This document shows, piece by piece, positions 1 to 8,885 of a stretch of 64,000 nucleotides of DNA. Position 1 is the first letter of the stretch; each line of letters starts with the position of its first letter. Both the position numbers and the translations under genes were made by a program. The notes below the pieces were generated by a model, which worked only from the letters and a program-made list of their open reading frames with translations, was not told the origin of the DNA and did not search any database. The DNA is from ZC4RG30 sp963726085 (GTDB taxonomy: Bacteria > Pseudomonadota > Gammaproteobacteria > Steroidobacterales > Steroidobacteraceae): contig CAVSAR010000011.1 of NCBI GenBank assembly GCA_963726085.1, positions 62,001-126,000 on the forward strand. The letters run 5' to 3'.

Positions 1-374
1 AAGACAAGGTGCGCAAGGTACTCAAGATCGCCAAGGAGCCCATCTCGATGGAGACTCCGATCGGTGATGACGAGGATTCGCACCTGGGGGATTTCATCGA
101 AGATACGTCCGTGACTTCGCCCATCGACCAGGCCACGGCCGAGTCGCTGCGTGAGACCACCCATTCGGTGCTGTCGCAGCTCACGCCGCGCGAGGCCAAG
201 GTGCTGCGCATGCGCTTTGGCATCGACATGAACACCGACCACACGCTGGAGGAGGTCGGCAAGCAGTTCGATGTCACGCGCGAGCGCATCCGGCAGATCG
301 AGGCCAAGGCGCTGCGAAAGCTGCGTCACCCCTCGCGCAGTGAACAGCTGCGCAGCTTCCTGGTCGAAGACTAG
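1..374 (+). CDS. rpoD: RNA polymerase primary sigma factor RpoD, C-terminal part
   Basis: Only the last 120 or so residues lie in the window; the frame is open from the left edge with codons starting at base 3. The translation includes EPISMETPIGDDEDSHLGDF, typical of sigma-70 region 3, and the region 4.2 helix-turn-helix EVGKQFDVTRERIRQIE that binds the -35 element. It ends in RSFLVED as in most proteobacterial housekeeping sigma factors. It directs general transcription by core RNA polymerase. The next gene begins 11 bases downstream on the same strand, so readthrough is possible; no terminator hairpin is visible in that gap. Identification is very secure. Confidence 0.97.
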   Translation, partial: DKVRKVLKIAKEPISMETPIGDDEDSHLGDFIEDTSVTSPIDQATAESLRETTHSVLSQLTPREAKVLRMRFGIDMNTDHTLEEVGKQFDVTRERIRQIEAKALRKLRHPSRSEQLRSFLVED

Positions 375-385
375 GACCTGGCGGC

Positions 386-1423
386 GTGGCGGTGACGCGC
401 CTCGCCGCGTCAGCAGCGCTGGCGGCAACGCTGGCGCTGGTGGGCTGCGCTGGTGGCCGCCACTTCGCAGCCAGCGAGCCACTTGCGACCGACGGGGTTG
501 TAACCTGCCACGCACTGCCCCTGCGCGGCAGCGCGCCCACCACCATCTCCATCGCGCCCGATGGTCAACTCTGGTTCACCGAAAGCGCCGGCAATCGCAT
601 CGGTCGCATGAACCCGGACGGCACCGGACTGGTGGAGTACCCCCTGCCCCATGCCGACAGCGCACCGCGCATCATGGCGCTGGGCGCCGATGGCAACATG
701 TGGTTCTCGGAGCACACCGGTAACCGGATGGGTCGCATCACACCCGCCGGCGTCATTGCCGAGTTCGCCATTCCAACGCCAGCCAGCCAGCCGCGCGCCA
801 TCTCACTGGGCACCGATGGCGACATCTGGTTCGGCATGTTCGCCGCCGGCAAGATCGGTCGCATCACCTCTGGCGGCGCCATCACCGAGTTTGCGATTCC
901 CACGCCCGACAGCGGGCCGCGTGCCCTAGCCACTGGACCTGATGGCAATGTCTGGTTCTCGGAATATCGCACCAGCAAGATCGGCCGCATCACTCCGCAG
1001 GGCGTCATTACCGAATTCGTGTTGCCGCGTCCGCATTCGGGACCTGGCGACATCACCGCGGGGGCCGATGGCGCGATGTGGTTTGTCGAACTCAATGGTG
1101 CTGATGGCGAAAAGACCGATGGCAATCGGGTCGGCCGCATCACCATGGACGGCAAGGTCAGCGAGTTCGTGCTGCCAAGTGCCACCGGCTCGCCAGTGAA
1201 TGTCGCGGTCGGGCCTGATCGAAATACCTGGTATACCAAGGGCAACATGCTCGGCCGCGTGACGCCCGAGGGCGTCATCACCGAATTTCCCGCCGGTGAC
1301 GGCAGCCGTGGCGTGGGCATCACTGCCGGCAGTGACCGCCAGCCGCCGCGCCGGCTGACCGACCGGCTGTGGTTCGCCGATGGCGCCCAGGACCGGCTCT
1401 GCTACCTGCAATTCTCCCGCTAG
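386..1423 (+). CDS. Virginiamycin B lyase-like beta-propeller lipoprotein
   Basis: 345 residues with GTG start. The N-terminus is a lipoprotein signal with lipobox LVGC (Cys21), so the mature protein should be membrane-anchored outside the cytoplasm. The rest is a series of about 43-residue repeats of the form 'G.DGN.WF.E...N.IGRITP.G.I.EF..P', the pattern of seven-bladed streptogramin B lyase (Vgb) and related SMP-30/NHL propellers. Vgb linearises streptogramin B antibiotics in the cytoplasm; a lipid-anchored version more likely has another, unknown substrate or binding role, so I do not call it a resistance gene. It follows rpoD by 11 bases. Confidence 0.82.
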   Translation: MAVTRLAASAALAATLALVGCAGGRHFAASEPLATDGVVTCHALPLRGSAPTTISIAPDGQLWFTESAGNRIGRMNPDGTGLVEYPLPHADSAPRIMALGADGNMWFSEHTGNRMGRITPAGVIAEFAIPTPASQPRAISLGTDGDIWFGMFAAGKIGRITSGGAITEFAIPTPDSGPRALATGPDGNVWFSEYRTSKIGRITPQGVITEFVLPRPHSGPGDITAGADGAMWFVELNGADGEKTDGNRVGRITMDGKVSEFVLPSATGSPVNVAVGPDRNTWYTKGNMLGRVTPEGVITEFPAGDGSRGVGITAGSDRQPPRRLTDRLWFADGAQDRLCYLQFSR

Positions 1424-1529
1424 GCCCAATCTGACTTCGGACAGCGCAAGCCGTGGTCCCGCTTGTGACCGACATCCACGAAGTCAGCGTGGTTCCTGAC
1501 GTAATGTCCCTGTCTTTGTGGAATTCACG

Positions 1530-2045
1530 ATGGCGACAGCCATAAGTAAAATGAGGGACAATAGGGCCAAACCGGAGCCTGCCAGCACCATGTCATCGTC
1601 CAATGGACCGAAAGACGATAAGAATCCCAAGGTGGGTCGTGTAAAGCATGACGCCAGTGGCCGCGCCATCTGGGAATGGGCTGCCGAGACTGGCAAGCAC
1701 GCCATGGACTCCACATCGCGACTGCTCAAGCGACTGGACCTGCCTGGCCTGTCTCTTGCCGAAGAGCCCAAGGACAAGGAAAAGGGCAAGAGTGCCGGAA
1801 CGTTTGGCGGCCCCAAGGAAGCCGATCCGCTCAAGGGTCGGCAGACCTTCAATCCCTATGAGACCAAGGCGACGCCGAAAATCCAGGCACCTCCGCCATC
1901 TGCCCAGCCGGTGCCCAAGGCACCGCTGAAGCCCCTGACCCCTGTCAACCGGCCGGTGGCCGCACCAAGACCATTGACCAAGGAAGAGCAGGAAGCAGAC
2001 ACCAAGCGCGGACTGCTCGGGCGCTTCTTCGGTCGCAAGGAATAG
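1530..2045 (+). CDS. Small charged, probably disordered conserved protein
   Basis: Unrecognised. About 171 residues from ATG 1530, chosen because GTGGA lies seven bases upstream; ATG 1590 is an equally plausible start and would leave 151 residues beginning MSSSNGPKDD. The central part holds the segment AIWEWAAETGKHAMDSTSRL followed by LLKRLDLPGLSL, which looks like the conserved, partly helical core. The second half is rich in Pro, Lys and Ala and reads as disordered, and the C-terminus GLLGRFFGRKE is a short amphipathic basic tail. No signal peptide or membrane span is seen. It sits alone between two secreted-protein genes, so context gives no function. Confidence 0.7.
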   Translation: MATAISKMRDNRAKPEPASTMSSSNGPKDDKNPKVGRVKHDASGRAIWEWAAETGKHAMDSTSRLLKRLDLPGLSLAEEPKDKEKGKSAGTFGGPKEADPLKGRQTFNPYETKATPKIQAPPPSAQPVPKAPLKPLTPVNRPVAAPRPLTKEEQEADTKRGLLGRFFGRKE

Positions 2046-2079
2046 CGCCCCGGTTCCCCGACATGCCAAGATCCCCTGC

Positions 2080-3207
2080 ATGAAGTCGGGATCCCGATTC
2101 GTGCAAGTGTTCCTGCCGGCCGTCCTGCTGACATCATTGGTCATTGCAGCTGACGCGCCGGCACCGCGCACACCCTCCGCAGACAGCGGTCTGCCAGCCA
2201 ATCTGCCGCCGCCACCGCCTGGCATGTTCGCCCCACCGGGGCGAGCCATCACCCATGTCACCGGCGACCTGTATCGGGCCAACAACGGCGGCTGGTATGT
2301 CGGCATTCTCGACACGCCTGACGGATTGCTGCTGGTCGACACGCTGAGCGTCGACTTCGCCAAGTGGCTCAAGGTGGAGCTGGCCAAGAAATTCCCCGGC
2401 AAGCAGGTCAAGTACGTGATCCTCAGCCACAGCCACTGGGACCATACCGAGGGTGGCAAGGTGTTTGCCGATACCGCAAAATTCATTGCGCAGGAAGGCT
2501 TTCTGCGCAACACGGATGGCCGCTTTCCTGCCTTGCCCGGCGACATCGTCGATCGCAACGATGACGGACAGATCGAAGCCAGCGAGATGACCGATCCGTT
2601 CAATGCGCGCCTCTGGTACTGCGGTGCCTTTGCCAGCACCGTGACCAGCAAGGACAAGAACGGCAACGGCAAGGTCTCGCCCGCCGAGTTTTACGCCGAC
2701 ACGCCGCGACCTGACATCGTCTATTCCGAGCGCATGACGCTGCTGTTCGGCGGCAAGACCATCGAGCTGATCTTCCCCGGCAAGAACCACGCGAACGATG
2801 GCACCGCCGTGCTGTTCAAGGATGAGCGCACACTGTTCACCGTCGACTTCCCTGCCGACGCCCTGGTGATCAACACCATGCGCTCGCTGCCCAGCGCCTG
2901 CGGTCCCTTTGACGGCCATCCCATGGACGAGTGGATCAAGTCTTACCGCACGCTGGAAGCCCTGGATTTCGATATCTCCGTTGGCGGGCACGGGGCGGTG
3001 CCATTCACCAAGCAGGACATCACCGAAGGTCGAGTGTACTTCGAGTACCTCAAGCACGAGGTCGAAGCGGCGATGCAAAAGGGCATGAGCCTGGAGCAGA
3101 TGAAACAGACCATTATGCTCGAGCCCTACAAGGAGTGGCGGCACTATCAGCAACTGCGCGCATACAACATCGAAGCGGCCTACTACAACCTCAAGATCTA
3201 CAAGTAA
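2080..3207 (+). CDS. Exported metallo-beta-lactamase-fold hydrolase with two EF-hand loops
   Basis: 375 residues with an N-terminal signal peptide (hydrophobic stretch 9-23, then ADAPAP). The metallo-beta-lactamase metal motif HSHWDH is at 117-122; further ligand candidates are the His in GKNHAND, Asp in FTVDFPAD and His in GGHGAV. Between the first and later metal motifs lie two perfect 12-residue EF-hand loops, DRNDDGQIEASE (158-169) and DKNGNGKVSPAE (192-203), so calcium binding is likely. The fold hydrolyses esters, lactones, beta-lactams or thioesters; the substrate cannot be told. The downstream esterase starts five bases after its stop, so the two are probably co-transcribed. Confidence 0.88.
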   Translation: MKSGSRFVQVFLPAVLLTSLVIAADAPAPRTPSADSGLPANLPPPPPGMFAPPGRAITHVTGDLYRANNGGWYVGILDTPDGLLLVDTLSVDFAKWLKVELAKKFPGKQVKYVILSHSHWDHTEGGKVFADTAKFIAQEGFLRNTDGRFPALPGDIVDRNDDGQIEASEMTDPFNARLWYCGAFASTVTSKDKNGNGKVSPAEFYADTPRPDIVYSERMTLLFGGKTIELIFPGKNHANDGTAVLFKDERTLFTVDFPADALVINTMRSLPSACGPFDGHPMDEWIKSYRTLEALDFDISVGGHGAVPFTKQDITEGRVYFEYLKHEVEAAMQKGMSLEQMKQTIMLEPYKEWRHYQQLRAYNIEAAYYNLKIYK

Positions 3208-3211
3208 CCCC

Positions 3212-4168
3212 GTGCGCCTTGGATTTCTGGCAACCTTCGGCTTGGCTGTGACAACGTCTGCATTGGCGTACACCGCGCAACCGCAAATCCAGCAGATCGA
3301 AATCGCCGGCCAGCAACGCGAATATCTGCTGGTGGTGCCGCAGTCCGCGCCGCCTGAAGCGCCGTTGGTGGTGGTGCTGCACGGTCACCTGGCTACTGCA
3401 GCCGGCGCACTGGGCTCCAGCAAGTCGCCGTCACCGCTGTCCGAGTGGCTCGACATAGCCGAGCGCGAAAAGCTGCTGGTAGTTGCGCTTCAGGGCCTGC
3501 GAGGTAGTGACTTTAGCCCCGGCTGGCACGACTGTCGCACTGACGCGCCGGAAAATCCCCACGCGGACGACGTGGCGTTTGCGTCGCGGGTGGTGCAGCA
3601 ACTCATCGCTGCAGGCCGCGTCGATCCAAAGCGCATTTACATCATGGGCATGTCCAATGGCGCCATGATGACCCTGCGCCTCGCGCTGGAGATGCAGCCC
3701 GCTCCTGCGGCAGTGGCCGCGGTGGCCGGCACCATGGCACAACGGTCCGACTGCCATGACACGCCTCATATGACATCGGTGCTGCTCATCCACGGCACGG
3801 ATGATCCGCTGGTCCCCTTTTCCGGCGGCGCGGTGGGTTTCAGCAAGAATTCCGGCCACGACGCGGTGTGGAGTGTCGACGCCACGCGTGACTTCTGGCT
3901 GCGTGTTGATGGCCTGCAGAATGTTCAGCCGCTCAACTATGTCTTTCCGCACGCTGGCAACGACGCGACGCGCGCCAGCAAGGCTACCTGGGGCACGGAT
4001 ACCGGGCCGCAGGTGCAGGTGATAACTATCGAGAACGGCGGACATGCGGTGCCGAGCACCCATTTCCACTATCGCCCCCTCTACAGTCTCATTGTCGGCT
4101 TGCAAAACCGCGACCTGGAAGCCGCCGAAGAGGCCTGGACCTTTTTCAGGAACAAGACCAGTCAATAG
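3212..4168 (+). CDS. Secreted LpqC/PHB depolymerase-like esterase
   Basis: 318 residues from GTG 3212, with a signal peptide ending near SALAYTA. It is an alpha/beta hydrolase of the LpqC / poly(3-hydroxybutyrate) depolymerase / feruloyl esterase group. VVVLHGH forms the oxyanion region, GMSNGAMM holds the nucleophile (Ser148), HGTDDPLVP the acid and ENGGHAVPS the histidine. The pattern 'GWHDC...DD..F' before the nucleophile is typical. It would cleave a short-chain or aromatic ester outside the cytoplasm. It is encoded directly behind the EF-hand metallo-hydrolase and converges with the PhzF-like gene; the 12-base gap shows no terminator. Confidence 0.88.
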   Translation: MRLGFLATFGLAVTTSALAYTAQPQIQQIEIAGQQREYLLVVPQSAPPEAPLVVVLHGHLATAAGALGSSKSPSPLSEWLDIAEREKLLVVALQGLRGSDFSPGWHDCRTDAPENPHADDVAFASRVVQQLIAAGRVDPKRIYIMGMSNGAMMTLRLALEMQPAPAAVAAVAGTMAQRSDCHDTPHMTSVLLIHGTDDPLVPFSGGAVGFSKNSGHDAVWSVDATRDFWLRVDGLQNVQPLNYVFPHAGNDATRASKATWGTDTGPQVQVITIENGGHAVPSTHFHYRPLYSLIVGLQNRDLEAAEEAWTFFRNKTSQ

Positions 4169-4180
4169 GTCGGGGCCAAG

Positions 4181-4966
4181 CTAGATGTCGGCACTGCCTT
4201 CCATGTAGAAGACGCAGGCACCTTCAAGCACAACTCGGTCACCGGCCAGTTGACAGGTGACTTCCCCGCCACGCCGCGAGGCCTGGTACGCCCGAAACGC
4301 GGTTTTCATAAGTCGCTTAGCCCAATACGGAACCAGCGCGCAATGGGCCCCGCCAGTGACCGGGTCCTCGTCAATGCCCTTGGCCGGAGCAAAGTAGCGA
4401 CTGACGAAGTCGTATCCCAGGTCCCCGGGCGCGGTGACAATCACGCCGCCGCGATCCAGGCGCGCGATTGCCGCGAAGTCGGGCGTAAGCTCACGCACTG
4501 CCTGTGCGTGTTCCAGCACAACCAGGTAATTGAAGGCGTCGGCGAGCACCTGCACGGCATCGACGCCCAGCGCACCGCGTAACTCCCGCGGTGCGTTGAC
4601 GGATCCGGAGGCCCGGGCCGGGAAATCCATGGCGTAGCCCGCAGCGGTCCGGTCAACTGCAAGGGGTCCACTGGCAGTGTGGAATACCACGCGCCGTCGC
4701 CCGGCTTGCAGTCGCTCCATGACCACCGCTGAACTGGCCAGCGTGGCGTGACCGCACAGCGGCACCTCGGTCACGGGGGTGAACCAGCGCAGCCTGTAAT
4801 CATCACCGCTGCGCACCAGGAAGGCCGTCTCTGACAGGTTGTTCTCTGCGGCCACCGCCTGCAGCGTGGCATCGGGCAGGAACTCTTCCAGCAGCATGAC
4901 CGCCGCTGGATTTCCGAGGAACAGACGAGACGCGAATGCGTCGAGCTGGAAAATCGGGACCCGCAT
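4181..4966 (-). CDS. PhzF-family isomerase/epimerase
   Basis: 261 residues, the usual length for PhzF relatives (two diaminopimelate-epimerase-like halves). The start MRVPIFQLDAF, the segment LFLGNPAAVMLL, and NNLSETAF with the catalytic Glu at position 46 are diagnostic; the second half has GIDEDPVTGGAHCALVPYW. Family members catalyse isomerisation such as the phenazine precursor step in PhzF itself, but most genomic copies have unknown substrates and no phenazine genes are nearby. The start lies two bases after the stop of the upstream 2-hydroxyacid dehydrogenase, so the two are an operon. Confidence 0.93.
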   Translation of the reverse strand: MRVPIFQLDAFASRLFLGNPAAVMLLEEFLPDATLQAVAAENNLSETAFLVRSGDDYRLRWFTPVTEVPLCGHATLASSAVVMERLQAGRRRVVFHTASGPLAVDRTAAGYAMDFPARASGSVNAPRELRGALGVDAVQVLADAFNYLVVLEHAQAVRELTPDFAAIARLDRGGVIVTAPGDLGYDFVSRYFAPAKGIDEDPVTGGAHCALVPYWAKRLMKTAFRAYQASRRGGEVTCQLAGDRVVLEGACVFYMEGSADI

Positions 4967-4968
4967 CG

Positions 4969-6186
4969 TCAGCCGGCTTTCACCAGCGATGCGGCGCTGA
5001 TCTCCTGCACCGTCCTGGCGCCTGCGCCCACCATCGCCAGGCGCAACTCGAGGTTGAGGATGTCGAGCACTCGCTCGACACCAGCCTGGCCGTAGGCACC
5101 CAGTCCCCAGGCATAGGGACGCCCGATGCCCACTGCGCTGGCCCCCAGCGCCAGTGCCTTGAACACATCGGTGCCGCGACGCACGCCGCCATCGAACAGC
5201 ACCGGTATGCGCCCTGCCGCCCCGGCCACCACATCCGGCAAAGATTCCAGCGTGCCGCGCCCGGTTTCCATCGCACGGCCGCCGTGATTGGAGACCATGA
5301 TGCCATCTGCGCCGTGTTGCACTGCCAGTTCAGCGTCTTCGCGCGCCTCGATGCCCTTGATCACCACTTTCATCGTGGTCATGTCCTTGAGCTGCTTGAT
5401 GAAGTCCCAGGTCAGTGAGGGCGATGTCAGTCCCAGCCCCTCGGTGTTGATGCCGGCGAACATGGTCTTGGCTGCCGTGTTGGGGCGCTGGTTGCCTGCG
5501 GCGTCGACCAGGTGGCAGTTTGAACACTGGCGGGTGTCTTCACGCCGCAGCCGTGCCGCGGTCACGGTATTGCGTCCGGCCGGCAGGTCCACCGTCACGG
5601 CCACCACCGTACAGCCCGCACGCTGCGCGCGTTGCACCAGCTGGCGGGTCACCTCTATGCGATTGGTGGTGTAGAGCTGGAACCACAGTGGCGCAGCGCG
5701 CGCCGCTGCGATGTCCTCCAGCACGTCGGACATTTGCGTCGAGACGATGTGCACCTGCCCCTTGGCGCGCGCGGCCTTGGCCACGCCGATGTCAGCCTCC
5801 AGGTGCAACGACCGCAGGCCCCCGATCGGGCTGATCATCACCGGCGAGGCCATCTTGGTGCCCAGCACTTGGGTGGAATAGTCAATGTGGCTGACGTCGA
5901 CGAACCGCCGCGGCCGCAGTCCCCAGTGGCCGAAGGCGGCCTGGTTGGCGCGCAGCGTAGCGTCTCCGTCAACGCCGCTTTGCAGGTAACCCCAGTGCGC
6001 GGGTGGCACGACACGCTTTGCCGCCGCCTCGAGGTCAAACACGTCCAGGGCGTCGGCGGCCGTGGCCGCTTTGGGCGGCGCATCGTCAGCCGCTATGGCC
6101 CGTTCCCAGGCAAGCGAAGCCGACAAAAGCGGGCTGGTCGCAAGGAACCGCAGCAAGGCACGACGATAGTTCATTTCCCGGTTCAT
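4969..6186 (-). CDS. Tat-exported FMN alpha-hydroxyacid dehydrogenase with CXXCH motif
   Basis: 405 residues from ATG 6186, preceded by a strong GGGGGAG ribosome site; the open frame continues further upstream but without family similarity. The N-terminus has YRRALLRFLATSP, a twin-arginine-type signal, fitting export of a folded flavoprotein. The body is the FMN TIM barrel of lactate/glycolate oxidases, with the catalytic segment SNHGGR and the phosphate-binding DGGVRRGTDVFKALALGA. In the variable loop before the C-terminal half is CSNCH (bases 5512-5526), a heme c attachment motif absent from ordinary members. It would oxidise a 2-hydroxyacid in the periplasm and pass electrons to a cytochrome. 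It is divergent from the PQQ dehydrogenase, 75 bases apart. Confidence 0.88.
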   Translation of the reverse strand: MNREMNYRRALLRFLATSPLLSASLAWERAIAADDAPPKAATAADALDVFDLEAAAKRVVPPAHWGYLQSGVDGDATLRANQAAFGHWGLRPRRFVDVSHIDYSTQVLGTKMASPVMISPIGGLRSLHLEADIGVAKAARAKGQVHIVSTQMSDVLEDIAAARAAPLWFQLYTTNRIEVTRQLVQRAQRAGCTVVAVTVDLPAGRNTVTAARLRREDTRQCSNCHLVDAAGNQRPNTAAKTMFAGINTEGLGLTSPSLTWDFIKQLKDMTTMKVVIKGIEAREDAELAVQHGADGIMVSNHGGRAMETGRGTLESLPDVVAGAAGRIPVLFDGGVRRGTDVFKALALGASAVGIGRPYAWGLGAYGQAGVERVLDILNLELRLAMVGAGARTVQEISAASLVKAG

Positions 6187-6261
6187 CCCACTCCCCCACC
6201 CGTGTTCACGCCGGGCTAGAATCCCCATCATCGTACTACCGAAACAATAATGGGGGTCGTG

Positions 6262-8406
6262 ATGTACGCACCGAGACTTTTGGCGCTGTCCGCAATGATC
6301 GTGCTGGTTGCTTGCGCCAAGGCGCCCGAAGTAGCCAAGCCCGCCCCCGCGGCACCGCCGCCCACGGCCATGGTCGACGGACCGCGCATCATCGCCGCCG
6401 ACCAAAACGCTGAGTGGCTCAGCTATGGCCGTACCTATTCCGAGCAGCGCTTCAGTCCGCTAACGAAAATCAACCGCGACAATGTGAAGCAGCTGGGGCT
6501 GGCCTGGTATTACGAGTTCGACGCCAATGCCGATCGTGGTATGGAGGCCACTCCCCTGATCGCCGACGGCGTGATCTACACGTCCACCAGCTGGTCGCAT
6601 GTGTATGCGCTGGACGCAAAGACCGGCCAGCTCAAGTGGAGCTTTGACCCCAAAGTCGATGGCCAGAAGGCCAAGGATGCCTGCTGCGACGTGGTCAATC
6701 GCGGCGTCGCATTGTGGAATGGCAAGGTCTACGTCGGCGCGCTGGATGGCCGGCTCATTGCTCTGGACGCTGCCACCGGCAAGCAAGTGTGGTCCACGCA
6801 AACCACTGACACTGCATGGCCCTACACCATCACCGGCGCCCCGCGCGTGATCAAGGGCAAGGTGCTCATCGGCAATGGCGGCGCCGAACTTGGCGTGCGC
6901 GGCTTCATCTCTGCCTACGATGCTGAGACCGGCGCCCTGGCATGGCGTTTCTACGTCACGCCAAATCCGGAAGGAAAGCCCGACGGTGCAGCCTCTGACA
7001 AGATCCTGGCCGAGAAGGCCGCCGCCACCTGGTTCGGCGACGGCTGGAAGAAAACCGGCGGCGGCGGCACGCCATGGGACGCCATCACCTACGATCCGGT
7101 CACGGACCTGGTCTACATCGGCACGGGCAATGGCTCACCGTGGAGCCATCAGGCGCGCTCCAACGGCAAGGGCGACAACCTGTTCCTGTCGTCCATCCTG
7201 GCGCTAAAGCCCGACACCGGCGAATACGTGTGGCATTACCAGACCACGCCCGGCGACAGTTGGGACTACACGGCCGTGCAGCAGATCATGACCGCCGATC
7301 TGACCATCAAGGGCGAGAAGCGCCACGTGGTGATGCAGGCGCCGAAGAACGGTTTCTTTTACGTCCTGGATGCTGCCACCGGCAAGCTGCTCTCGGCCGA
7401 AAAATACGCGGCCGTGAACTGGGCGGAGAAGATCGATCTGGCCACGGGACGGCCCATCGGCAATGCAACGCGCTATGGCCGCAGCAACGCCACGCGCATG
7501 ACCATCGGTCCCAACGGGGGCCACATCTGGCAGCCCATGGCCTATGACCCCCAGCTGGGTCTGGTATATATCCCGGCGCACCGCGGCGCGTTCAGCTACC
7601 AGAACGATCCCAACTGGCAGTTCGTGCGCGGACGCTGGAACCTCGCGCAAGGACCCACGGGCGGCTTCACGCAGCCCAATCCACCGCCCCCCGCCAACAA
7701 GCTCTCGCCCGCAGGCGAGGCAGCCATTGCGAAATTGCCTGCGGAAGGCGGATTCCTGGTTGCCTGGGACCCGGTGGCGCAGAAATCACGCTGGATCATC
7801 CCGCAGGATACGCAGTGGAACGGCGGCGTGCTGGCCACGGCCAGCGACCTGGTATTCGGTGGTGCGGACCTGACGTTCAACGCCTACGACGCCAAGACGG
7901 GCGAGAAGCTATGGACCGACAAGACCGCGGCAGCCGTGATGGCCGGGCCGGCGACCTACGAAATCGACGGCGAGCAATACATCGCCGTGAATGTGGGCTA
8001 CGGTGGTGCCAACGCGATGATCGGCGGGCGTTTTCCGCGGCGACCGGGGCGCCTGTACGTCTACAAGGTCGGTGGCACCGTCAAGGCGCCGGAGTTCGCG
8101 CCCTTCGTGCCCAACCCGCCGCTGGATCTCACCAAGGTCAGCGTCTCCACGGGCAACGCCGCCCACGGTGGCAAGCTGCTGGGCGAGTGGTGCCTGTCGT
8201 GCCACATCGGCGGCATCTTCACGCCGGATCTCACGCATTCGCCGCGATTGGCGACACCTGAGCTGTTTCGCGACGTGGTGCGAGGTGGTGCGCTGCGGTC
8301 GCGCGGCATGGCCAATTTCTCGGAATACCTCAGCGAGCAGGATGTGGAAGACCTGCGGGCGCAGCTGCTGGATCAGGCCAAGACACAACAGGCGGCGAAG
8401 AAATAG
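6262..8406 (+). CDS. PQQ-dependent quinohemoprotein alcohol dehydrogenase
   Basis: About 714 residues from ATG 6262, preferred over ATG 6250 because GGGGGT sits just upstream. The signal ends in a lipobox-like LVAC, suggesting a lipid-anchored periplasmic enzyme. The eight-bladed quinoprotein propeller shows the vicinal cysteines DACCD, 'W.GDGWKKTGGGGTPWD' and GDSWDYTA, whose Asp is the expected catalytic base. The C-terminal cytochrome c domain carries CLSCH and a later Met-containing helix. This is the type II quinohemoprotein arrangement: alcohol or aldehyde oxidation with internal electron transfer from PQQ to heme c. It faces the exported hydroxyacid dehydrogenase, another periplasmic electron donor. 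Confidence 0.93.
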   Translation: MYAPRLLALSAMIVLVACAKAPEVAKPAPAAPPPTAMVDGPRIIAADQNAEWLSYGRTYSEQRFSPLTKINRDNVKQLGLAWYYEFDANADRGMEATPLIADGVIYTSTSWSHVYALDAKTGQLKWSFDPKVDGQKAKDACCDVVNRGVALWNGKVYVGALDGRLIALDAATGKQVWSTQTTDTAWPYTITGAPRVIKGKVLIGNGGAELGVRGFISAYDAETGALAWRFYVTPNPEGKPDGAASDKILAEKAAATWFGDGWKKTGGGGTPWDAITYDPVTDLVYIGTGNGSPWSHQARSNGKGDNLFLSSILALKPDTGEYVWHYQTTPGDSWDYTAVQQIMTADLTIKGEKRHVVMQAPKNGFFYVLDAATGKLLSAEKYAAVNWAEKIDLATGRPIGNATRYGRSNATRMTIGPNGGHIWQPMAYDPQLGLVYIPAHRGAFSYQNDPNWQFVRGRWNLAQGPTGGFTQPNPPPPANKLSPAGEAAIAKLPAEGGFLVAWDPVAQKSRWIIPQDTQWNGGVLATASDLVFGGADLTFNAYDAKTGEKLWTDKTAAAVMAGPATYEIDGEQYIAVNVGYGGANAMIGGRFPRRPGRLYVYKVGGTVKAPEFAPFVPNPPLDLTKVSVSTGNAAHGGKLLGEWCLSCHIGGIFTPDLTHSPRLATPELFRDVVRGGALRSRGMANFSEYLSEQDVEDLRAQLLDQAKTQQAAKK

Positions 8407-8417
8407 TTCTCGGGCAG

Positions 8418-8440
8418 CACGGCCGGCGCTGCCGGCCGTG
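8418..8440. terminator. Bidirectional hairpin between convergent genes
   Basis: A perfect 10-base-pair GC stem (8418-8427 with 8431-8440) and a three-base loop GCT lie 12 bases after the PQQ dehydrogenase stop and 13 bases before the stop of the convergent ModE-like gene. There is no clear T-run, so it may work as a stem barrier or with Rho rather than as a classical intrinsic terminator. Confidence 0.6.
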
Positions 8441-8453
8441 TCGCCTAGAATTG

Positions 8454-8861
8454 CTACACCTGCGGGGCGCCCTTTATTGAACGCTTGATGGCGCGCCGAC
8501 GCGGGGCCGGCTCACTGGGTGCTGCGCGCGCCGGACGAATGTCGGCGAAGGCCTTCTGCGCCTGCTCGTCGACGCGTCCCTGAAACTCGCGGTACACCGC
8601 CACCAGCCGGCGGCCAAACGGCGTCAGGCGCGCACCCCCGCCTTCCACTCCGCCCACGCTGAGTTCCGCAACCGGTTCGGCAAAGCTGGTGTTGACATTG
8701 GTCAGCAGCAACCATGCCCGTCGATAACTCATCTTCAACTCGCGAGCCGCCGCGGACAGCGAGCCGCTGCGCTCGATCTGCTCCAGCAGTCCGACCTTTC
8801 CCGGTCCGATGGACGTGCTGGCTGAAAAGTCGACCCGGACGTGTGCCTGCGGTTTGGCCAT
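8454..8861 (-). CDS. ModE N-terminal domain-like winged-helix regulator
   Basis: 135 residues. It matches the DNA-binding domain of ModE/LysR-type winged-helix proteins: LLEQIERSGSLSAAARELKM, then SYRRAWLLL, then a wing region with GGVEGGGARLTPFG. The C-terminal molybdate-binding MOP/TOBE domains of full ModE are absent, as in a common group of short ModE-like regulators; the last 35 residues are a basic tail (PRRRAIKRSIKG). Targets cannot be read from the sequence. Its start is 24 bases downstream of the SLOG-SLATT gene on the same strand, so it could be the last gene of that operon or be separately expressed. Confidence 0.85.
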   Translation of the reverse strand: MAKPQAHVRVDFSASTSIGPGKVGLLEQIERSGSLSAAARELKMSYRRAWLLLTNVNTSFAEPVAELSVGGVEGGGARLTPFGRRLVAVYREFQGRVDEQAQKAFADIRPARAAPSEPAPRRRAIKRSIKGAPQV

Positions 8862-8885
8862 GGCGCCAGTCTAGCGGAGCCGGGA

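Noticed and set aside
386..1423. Calling the propeller lipoprotein a streptogramin resistance gene
   Set aside because: Lipid anchoring outside the cytoplasm and lack of verified active-site residues make a drug-resistance role unsupported.
4181..4966. Phenazine biosynthesis from the PhzF-like gene
   Set aside because: No other phz genes are present; PhzF-like proteins are widespread without phenazine pathways.
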